Below are positions 7,221 to 11,566 of a stretch of 11,566 nt of DNA, one piece after another. The stretch is taken from contig DCIC01000056.1 of NCBI GenBank assembly GCA_002315825.1, positions 1 to 11,566 on the forward strand. The letters are read 5' to 3'. The notes under the pieces were generated by a model. That model had not been told where the DNA came from. It was given only the letters and a program-made list of their open reading frames with translations, and did no database searches. Source of the DNA: Bacteroidales bacterium UBA1736 (GTDB lineage Bacteria > Bacteroidota > Bacteroidia > Bacteroidales > UBA932). The first letter of the stretch is position 1; each line of letters starts with the position of its first letter. The position numbers were made by a program, and so were the translations under genes.

Positions 7221-7688
7221 ATGAAAAGACGGATTTTGTCCTTTGCGGTTATGTTGACCGCCGCTTTAGCAATCGGCTCCTGCAAGAGCTCGATAGATGA
7301 TGATTTTGAGAATTATTTCAGTATCAACGGTCACAAGTTTGCTGTAGTGACAGCAACCTATAAGCAGAATACAGGAGTGGAGCTGACTTTGCAGGGGTCA
7401 TCTACGGGTATGAAGGTCTTTGTTTCATCTAATCTTCTCGGGAAGAAACTGGACCTTTCCACCTTTGAATCTACTGACGACTCATATTGGGTCGTGACCA
7501 CTGCGGACGGGAAGGCGGACTCAAGAGAAGTGCGCTCGGACCGCGGAACCTTGTATCTTAATTATAGCGGTTCGGTTTGCAATCTGAGTGTGGACTGCGT
7601 TCTGGGACACGGCTATTCCATCGAGGCAGAGTATACCGGCTCTCCCGATAAGAAAGACAATAGCGGGAGTATCGTCTTGGATGAGTGA
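7221..7688 (+). CDS. Small putative surface lipoprotein, unknown function
   Basis: 155 aa. A basic, hydrophobic signal sequence (1-20) ends in the lipobox IGSC with Cys21 as the predicted lipidated residue. The following residues KSSIDDD put acidic side chains soon after the cysteine, loosely like the Bacteroidota lipoprotein export signal, so surface display is possible but not shown. The mature part looks beta-rich (alternating stretches such as KFAVVTATYK and LYLNYSGSV) and has two further cysteines, Cys120 and Cys126, which could form a disulfide. I recognise no family. It begins 12 bases after the DPP IV-like gene on the same strand and is very probably the last gene of that operon. Its stop lies 12 bases from the convergent methyltransferase gene stop. 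Confidence 0.75.
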   Translation: MKRRILSFAVMLTAALAIGSCKSSIDDDFENYFSINGHKFAVVTATYKQNTGVELTLQGSSTGMKVFVSSNLLGKKLDLSTFESTDDSYWVVTTADGKADSREVRSDRGTLYLNYSGSVCNLSVDCVLGHGYSIEAEYTGSPDKKDNSGSIVLDE

Positions 7689-7700
7689 GAAGTCTGTGCG

Positions 7701-8828
7701 CTAGGATCTCTTCTTGGAAACGATCAAAAGCTTCTCTGAAGGGGAATCCGTGAAATCACAGGTGCAAGCATAGATGTGGGCGTCATCTCCGGATGAGACG
7801 CCCATTTTCTTTCTGAGCTCCTCGGTGGTGATGGGGATATTCCTCGCTGTCAGTTCGCAGTGGGGGTATGCTTTTGAAAGCATCTTAATATTGGCATTGT
7901 TGAAGGGCAGAATCTCAGCAATGAGAGTTTCGCCTTCTTCTCTGACAAATATCTGAGTGAATTTTCCGAGTTTCTTCCATCCGAACCGTTCGCAGAGAAT
8001 ACTTGCGCAATTGGCTTTCGTTACGGCGGCTCCGGGTACAACGATTGACTGTCCGACGAGGCTCTCTTTATTCTGCAGGAGTACTTCTTTGGATGATGAC
8101 ACCTCTGAAGGGGCAAAAGTGAAGGTAGGATTGGGAAGATCGGCAACCACTATCCTGTACGGATCTTTGTTTCCCTTTTCAAGAATGCATATCAGTTCCT
8201 TGCACTCTGATTGAAGCCCTACGATATGTATTTGGGAAAGGCAAGGTCCGAATCTTTCTGCCAGCATACTGATGTCCGCCATAGGGGATACCTTGACCAT
8301 AATCCTGGGACAACATTTGAAAAGCTCATCCTTGATGTTGAGGATATCGGGCTCGCAGTCTTCCAGTAAAAAGACTTTTTTTCCGCTTGGGTCGCGCCTC
8401 GAAGGATCGAGGTATATCCAGTCCAGACGTCCAAGAGGGACCAGAGAACGCAGAGCATCAGTGTTGGAAATATGGATATTGGTGATACCCATAGCTTTGA
8501 AATTGTCGGCGGCGGCCTTTGACAATTTGGTGTTCAACTCGTTGTAGAACACCTTGTCGGCAACACTGCAGAATGCCCAACTGTCGACGCCAAGACCTCC
8601 GGTAATATCCGCGACCTTCAGCTGACCGAGATGACTTGTGGCATTTGCGTAATCCTTGATGATTCCCGCTTTGTACAAAGCCGTAGCTGTGGAACTGCAT
8701 TGCTCCAGAGCTAAATCAGATGGGATATTGAGATTTTCAAATTGTGACCACTCGGGTAATTTGGCTGATATTTTTTTCTGCCTTTCAGTGTCTATCTCCT
8801 GCAAAATATCTGCGAAACTTGATTTCAT
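7701..8828 (-). CDS. PG_1098-like class I SAM methyltransferase with THUMP-like domain
   Basis: 375 aa. A short helical N-terminal part is followed by a Rossmann methyltransferase domain: SAM motif I DITGGLGVDS at 74-83, acidic NEL at 96-98 closing the second strand, and DPSRRD at 141-146 in the place of the catalytic DPPY-type motif. A ferredoxin-like insert (about 210-295) precedes a C-terminal THUMP-like domain (about 300-372) carrying the family-typical ARNIPITTEELRKKMG segment. This domain order is that of the Porphyromonas gingivalis PG_1098 family, widespread in Bacteroidota and thought to act on RNA; the target base is not known to me. The start codon overlaps the stop of the upstream mutase gene by one base (TAATG), so it is probably translated from the mutase mRNA. 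No clear terminator is visible at the convergent 3' end. Confidence 0.85.
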   Translation of the reverse strand: MKSSFADILQEIDTERQKKISAKLPEWSQFENLNIPSDLALEQCSSTATALYKAGIIKDYANATSHLGQLKVADITGGLGVDSWAFCSVADKVFYNELNTKLSKAAADNFKAMGITNIHISNTDALRSLVPLGRLDWIYLDPSRRDPSGKKVFLLEDCEPDILNIKDELFKCCPRIMVKVSPMADISMLAERFGPCLSQIHIVGLQSECKELICILEKGNKDPYRIVVADLPNPTFTFAPSEVSSSKEVLLQNKESLVGQSIVVPGAAVTKANCASILCERFGWKKLGKFTQIFVREEGETLIAEILPFNNANIKMLSKAYPHCELTARNIPITTEELRKKMGVSSGDDAHIYACTCDFTDSPSEKLLIVSKKRS

Positions 8829-10486
8829 TAATCTTTTGTGAATTGGTTTTTCATTAGTTCAATCTTCTCCTCAGCATCAGAGCCCTTTGCTCCGAAGTAG
8901 AATTTGATTTTAGGCTCTGTGCCGGAAGGCCTCATAGACACAACGTCACCGTTTTCTGTAAAGAATTGGAGAACATTGGACTTGGGCTGTCCGGTTTTTT
9001 CGGGCTCAAGGTAATCAATTATCCGGCATACAGGTGAGCCGCAGATATCTTTTGGGGGATTGTTTCGGAACCCGGACATTATTGCCGCTATCTCTTCAGC
9101 TCCGCTCTTGCCTTTTCTTACGATGGATACGAGCCCTTCCTTTCGGAATCCATACTCGGAATAAATCTTCTGCAGGAGTCCATATATTGACAGCCCCTGA
9201 TCTGCAGCCCAGGCAGCACATTCTGCCAGCATAGAGCAGGATATCTGTGCATCCTTATCCCTTACGAACTGCCCCACATTGAATCCGTAGCTTTCCTCGC
9301 CTCCGCAGATGAATTCGCCGGTCTTTTCATTCCTCTTTATGACCTCAGCTATGTATTTGAAGCCTGTCAAAACGTTGAAGACCTTGACCGAGAATGAATT
9401 GCATATATCGGTGATGAGCTCTGTGGTGACAATTGTCTTGATTACATATTTTGAGGGGTCGAGCTTGCCCAACTCTTTCCATCTGGTCAGGATATAGTAG
9501 GTGAGCAGGGATGCGGTCTGATTACCATTCAGGAGAACCATCTTTCCTTTATCGTCTTTCACTGCTATTCCCATCCTATCCGCATCGGGATCTGTTGCCA
9601 GCACTATGTCAGCGTCGTTGCGTATGGCGACATCAATGGCCATTTTGAGCGCGGAGCTCTCTTCAGGATTGGGTGATACCACTGTCGGGAAATTGCCGTC
9701 GGGAACGTCCTGCTCCGGCACGTGGATAACGTTTGTGAATCCCAGTCTCTTGAGGCACTCGGGCACAAGCTTGACGCCACAACCGTGCAGCGGGGTATAC
9801 ACAAACTTGATATCTTTATGTCTTGCCCTGGATTCGGGACTCAGGGTCAGTGATAGAATGTCTCTCAAATATGCTTCATCCACTTCTTTTCCCATAGGGA
9901 TGATGGGAGCGGGGCAGTCTGATGAGAAACGCACCATTGAAGGCTCGGTGATCTTGCTCACCTCGTTGACTATGTCCTTGTCGACGGGAGATGTAATCTG
10001 GCCTCCGTCGCTCCAGGATACCTTGTAGCCGTTGTATTCTTTGGGATTGTGCGATGCTGTGACCATAACTCCCGCAATGGATCCCTTCATTCTGATGGAA
10101 TAACTCAACTCCGGAGTGGGTCTGATGTCGTCGAACATATATACCTTGATGCCGTTTGAGGAAAGGACGTCGGCCGTGATTCCGGCAAATAGCTTGCTGT
10201 TGTTGCGGCTGTCATATGAGACGCAGACTGACAGGTCGTCGCCTTCGACGTGGGACTTGATGTAGTTGGCAAGTCCCTGGGTGGCCATACCGACTGTATA
10301 TCGGTTCATCCTGTTGGTTCCCGCTCCCATTATGCCGCGCAGACCTCCTGTTCCGAATTCGAGATTGCAGTAGAATGCATCCTCCAGCGCTGAAGGATTG
10401 TTCTCTTTCATATCCAGTACTTCTGCTTTTGTCTGAGGATCAAAATCCCCAGTCAGCCATTTCTGTGCGATGTCAAGGTAATTCAT
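8828..10486 (-). CDS. Phosphoglucomutase/phosphomannomutase (phospho-sugar mutase)
   Basis: 552 aa from the ATG at 10484-10486. It interconverts hexose 1-phosphates and 6-phosphates in the cytoplasm, linking glycolysis to glycan and nucleotide-sugar synthesis. All four functional motifs of the alpha-D-phosphohexomutase family are present: the phosphoserine loop TASHNP (143-148, Ser145), the metal-binding loop DPDADR (299-304), the sugar-binding loop GEESYG (396-401), and the phosphate-binding loop RPSGTEPK (519-526). The FGTGGLRGIMGAGTNRMN segment (44-61) marks the long bacterial type related to B. subtilis PgcA (about 580 aa). A longer reading frame reaches back to 10738, but its extra 84 residues have no family match and would overlap nth. 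The chosen start lies 25 bases after a -7 promoter match and opens the family's normal N-terminus. It is first in a two-gene operon with the methyltransferase. Confidence 0.94.
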   Translation of the reverse strand: MNYLDIAQKWLTGDFDPQTKAEVLDMKENNPSALEDAFYCNLEFGTGGLRGIMGAGTNRMNRYTVGMATQGLANYIKSHVEGDDLSVCVSYDSRNNSKLFAGITADVLSSNGIKVYMFDDIRPTPELSYSIRMKGSIAGVMVTASHNPKEYNGYKVSWSDGGQITSPVDKDIVNEVSKITEPSMVRFSSDCPAPIIPMGKEVDEAYLRDILSLTLSPESRARHKDIKFVYTPLHGCGVKLVPECLKRLGFTNVIHVPEQDVPDGNFPTVVSPNPEESSALKMAIDVAIRNDADIVLATDPDADRMGIAVKDDKGKMVLLNGNQTASLLTYYILTRWKELGKLDPSKYVIKTIVTTELITDICNSFSVKVFNVLTGFKYIAEVIKRNEKTGEFICGGEESYGFNVGQFVRDKDAQISCSMLAECAAWAADQGLSIYGLLQKIYSEYGFRKEGLVSIVRKGKSGAEEIAAIMSGFRNNPPKDICGSPVCRIIDYLEPEKTGQPKSNVLQFFTENGDVVSMRPSGTEPKIKFYFGAKGSDAEEKIELMKNQFTKD

Positions 10487-10511
10487 CGTGAACAATAATT
10501 GATTTGCATAG

Positions 10512-10519
10512 CAAATGTA
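10512..10519 (-). promoter_or_regulatory. Predicted Bacteroidota -7 element for the mutase operon
   Basis: On the minus strand this reads TACATTTG, an exact match to TAnnTTTG, 25 bases before the mutase ATG. It would give a leader of roughly 20 bases. A clear TTTG -33 element is not seen. The position supports the mutase start at 10486 rather than an upstream one. Confidence 0.5.
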
Positions 10520-10561
10520 GCAAATTAAATTAGAAGTTGCTTTGAAATGGTTGCCGAAATT

Positions 10562-10600
10562 TGTTATAAGAAGATTTTTCACTGAAAAAGATTCATAACA
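10562..10600 (-). terminator. Long imperfect hairpin between nth and the mutase gene, possible terminator
   Basis: On the plus strand the arms are TGTTAT-aa-GAA-ga-TTTTTC (10562-10580) and GAAAAA-ga-TTC-ATAACA (10584-10600), with a 3-base ACT loop. Fifteen base pairs form in three blocks (6, 3 and 6), broken by a symmetric 2x2 mismatch and a 2-base bulge. It starts about 30 bases after the nth stop and ends before the mutase promoter, where a terminator is expected. There is no strong T run after it on the minus strand (only AATTT), so an intrinsic terminator is uncertain; an operator or mRNA 3'-end stabiliser would also fit. Confidence 0.4.
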
Positions 10601-10629
10601 GACGAGAGCAATTATTTCAAAACAGCTTC

Positions 10630-11271
10630 TTAATCTAGGGAAGAACTGAGGATGAAATTGCAATATGGATTCAGCCCGCATTTGTCGCAATGGGGCGCAC
10701 GGGCCGTGCATACGTATCTTCCGTGCAGTATCAGCCAATGGTGAGCGATGGCTCGTTCTTTCTCCTGAATCAGCTTCTCAAGGTCCTTCTCCACGGCCTC
10801 CGGGGTCTTTCCGGATGAGAGTCCAAGCCTGTGTGAAACCCTCATTACGTGAGTGTCTACGGCGATTACCGGCTTGTCGTAGATGATGGATGCAATCACA
10901 TTGGCCGTCTTTCGTCCCACACCGGGCAGGCTCATCAGCTCGTCGATGTCAGATGGTACTGTGGAGTTGAATTTCTCCACCAGCATCTTTGACATCTCGA
11001 GAAGGTGTCTTGTCTTGCTGTTGGGATAGGAGATTGATTTTACCAGTGGAAATACCGTGTCAAAGTCGGATTCCGCAAGGCTCTCGGGTGTAGCAAACCG
11101 CTCGAATATGGCCGGTGTGGTAAGATTGACCCGCTTGTCAGTGCACTGCGCGGAGAGAATGACAGCGACAAGCAGGTGGAAAGGGGAGTCAAAGTTGAGC
11201 TCGGTCTGCGCTTGGGGCATTTCTTGCCTGAAATATGCCAGAATCCGCTCCGTGTCTTTATTCCTGCTCAT
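10630..11271 (-). CDS. nth: Endonuclease III, base-excision-repair DNA glycosylase/AP lyase
   Basis: 213 aa, against 211 in E. coli. It removes oxidised pyrimidines from DNA and cuts the abasic strand. The helix-hairpin-helix is LPGVGRKTA (115-123) with catalytic Lys121, and the catalytic Asp139 lies in VDTHV. The [4Fe-4S] cluster ligands follow the exact C-x6-C-x2-C-x5-C pattern: Cys188, Cys195, Cys198 and Cys204. All of these sit one residue on from the E. coli numbering, so the protein is collinear and complete. SAQCTDKRVN (40-49) is the usual N-terminal signature. The ATG lies inside the end of the upstream ABC ATPase gene (14-base overlap), so the two are probably co-transcribed although their functions are not obviously linked. 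Confidence 0.96.
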   Translation of the reverse strand: MSRNKDTERILAYFRQEMPQAQTELNFDSPFHLLVAVILSAQCTDKRVNLTTPAIFERFATPESLAESDFDTVFPLVKSISYPNSKTRHLLEMSKMLVEKFNSTVPSDIDELMSLPGVGRKTANVIASIIYDKPVIAVDTHVMRVSHRLGLSSGKTPEAVEKDLEKLIQEKERAIAHHWLILHGRYVCTARAPHCDKCGLNPYCNFILSSSLD

Positions 11272-11566
11272 TCTGTTCGATGCATTTCTCGTCTTTGCAC
11301 AGGAAAACTCTGCCGGGGTATCTTTTGCAGATGTCGGTATTGTGGGTTACCATAACGATGGCAGTATTGTTCTCCTTGTTGATATGGGTAAGCAACTGAA
11401 GTATGCCTTCCGCTGTCTCGCTGTCAAGGTTTCCTGTTGGCTCATCTGCGACTATCACTGCGGGACTGTTGAGTAAAGATCTTGCTATTGCGACTCTCTG
11501 CTGTTCTCCTCCTGAGAGTTGGTGCGGCATTTTGTGAGCCTTGGTTGACATTCCGACGGCTTCCAG
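11258..11566 (-). CDS. ftsE: ABC transporter ATPase, FtsE-like (partial, 5' end outside window)
   Basis: The C-terminal 102 codons are visible, running off the right edge in frame; the first complete codons read LEAVG before MSTKAHKMPHQ. The ABC signature LSGGEQQR is followed by Walker B (AVIVADEP), the D-loop GNLD and the switch histidine in MVTHN. The Walker A part lies outside the window. The ending, with KRYPGRVFLC shortly before the C-terminus, resembles Bacteroidota FtsE, which pairs with the membrane protein FtsX to control cell-wall hydrolases at division. A LolD or MacB-type ATPase is the main alternative, because these share the same core motifs. The final 14 bases overlap nth. Confidence 0.8.
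   Translation of the reverse strand: MEAVGMSTKAHKMPHQLSGGEQQRVAIARSLLNSPAVIVADEPTGNLDSETAEGILQLLTHINKENNTAIVMVTHNTDICKRYPGRVFLCKDEKCIEQNEQE

Noticed and set aside
7688..7714. Possible terminator at the convergent end (AGAAG with CTTCT)
   Set aside because: Only five base pairs with a 17-base loop and no T tract; too weak to call.
9606..10028. 140-codon plus-strand open frame inside the phosphoglucomutase gene
   Set aside because: It is antisense to the conserved mutase core, low in complexity and without a recognisable motif.
10487..10738. In-frame extension adding 84 residues to the N-terminus of the phosphoglucomutase
   Set aside because: The added sequence is not family-like, overlaps the nth gene by 109 bases, and runs through the promoter match and hairpin. 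The ATG at 10486 gives the normal family start.
1..11566. Search by eye for CRISPR repeats, IS ends, phage genes, tRNA and a toxin-antitoxin or defence island
   Set aside because: No regularly spaced repeats, transposase or integrase motifs, tRNA cloverleaf or defence-type gene cluster was seen. The lone helicase has no nuclease or methylase partner that would suggest a defence system.

Overview
The window is 11.6 kb of compact, apparently chromosomal bacterial DNA. Several signs point to Bacteroidota, most likely order Bacteroidales. There is a methyltransferase of the PG_1098 type with a C-terminal THUMP-like domain, which is typical of that phylum. There is a secreted S9 dipeptidyl-peptidase IV-like enzyme and a short SPII lipoprotein with acidic residues soon after the lipid cysteine. 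Matches to the Bacteroidota -7 promoter element (TAnnTTTG) stand before three of the transcription units. I cannot name a genus from the sequence alone. I see no rRNA, tRNA, CRISPR array, insertion sequence or phage gene.

Layout: (1) Positions 1-51 may hold the last 16 codons of a plus-strand gene entering from the left. (2) 86-1288, minus strand: a ROK-family repressor with an N-terminal winged-helix domain. (3) 1289-1475: an AT-rich divergent promoter region with a -7 element facing each way, the plus-strand one overlapped by a perfect 7-bp inverted repeat. (4) 1476-7688, plus strand: a tightly packed five-gene unit. It encodes a two-TM HAMP-like membrane protein with no output domain, the K+ channel subunit TrkH, a stand-alone RecD/Dda-like superfamily 1B helicase, a DPP IV-like secreted serine peptidase and a small lipoprotein. 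Three of the four junctions are stop/start overlaps (ATGA, TGATG, ATGA); the fourth gap is 12 bases. (5) 7701-10486, minus strand and convergent with unit 4: a phosphoglucomutase/phosphomannomutase followed by the PG_1098-like methyltransferase, joined by a TAATG overlap. (6) 10487-10629: a promoter for the mutase and a long imperfect hairpin. (7) 10630-11566, minus strand: the 3' part of an FtsE-like ABC ATPase gene overlapping nth (endonuclease III) by 14 bases.

Most of the window is housekeeping: sugar-phosphate interconversion, base excision repair, an ABC ATPase of the cell-division type, K+ uptake and peptide digestion. The part least explained by known biology is the start of the five-gene unit. 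There a HAMP-type signal-transfer protein with no kinase, cyclase or methyl-accepting domain is translationally coupled to TrkH, and no trkA (RCK subunit) gene lies beside it. The DPP IV-like enzyme keeps its triad and Glu-Glu pair but has a rewritten segment before the catalytic serine. Functional links among the five genes are inferred from gene packing only.
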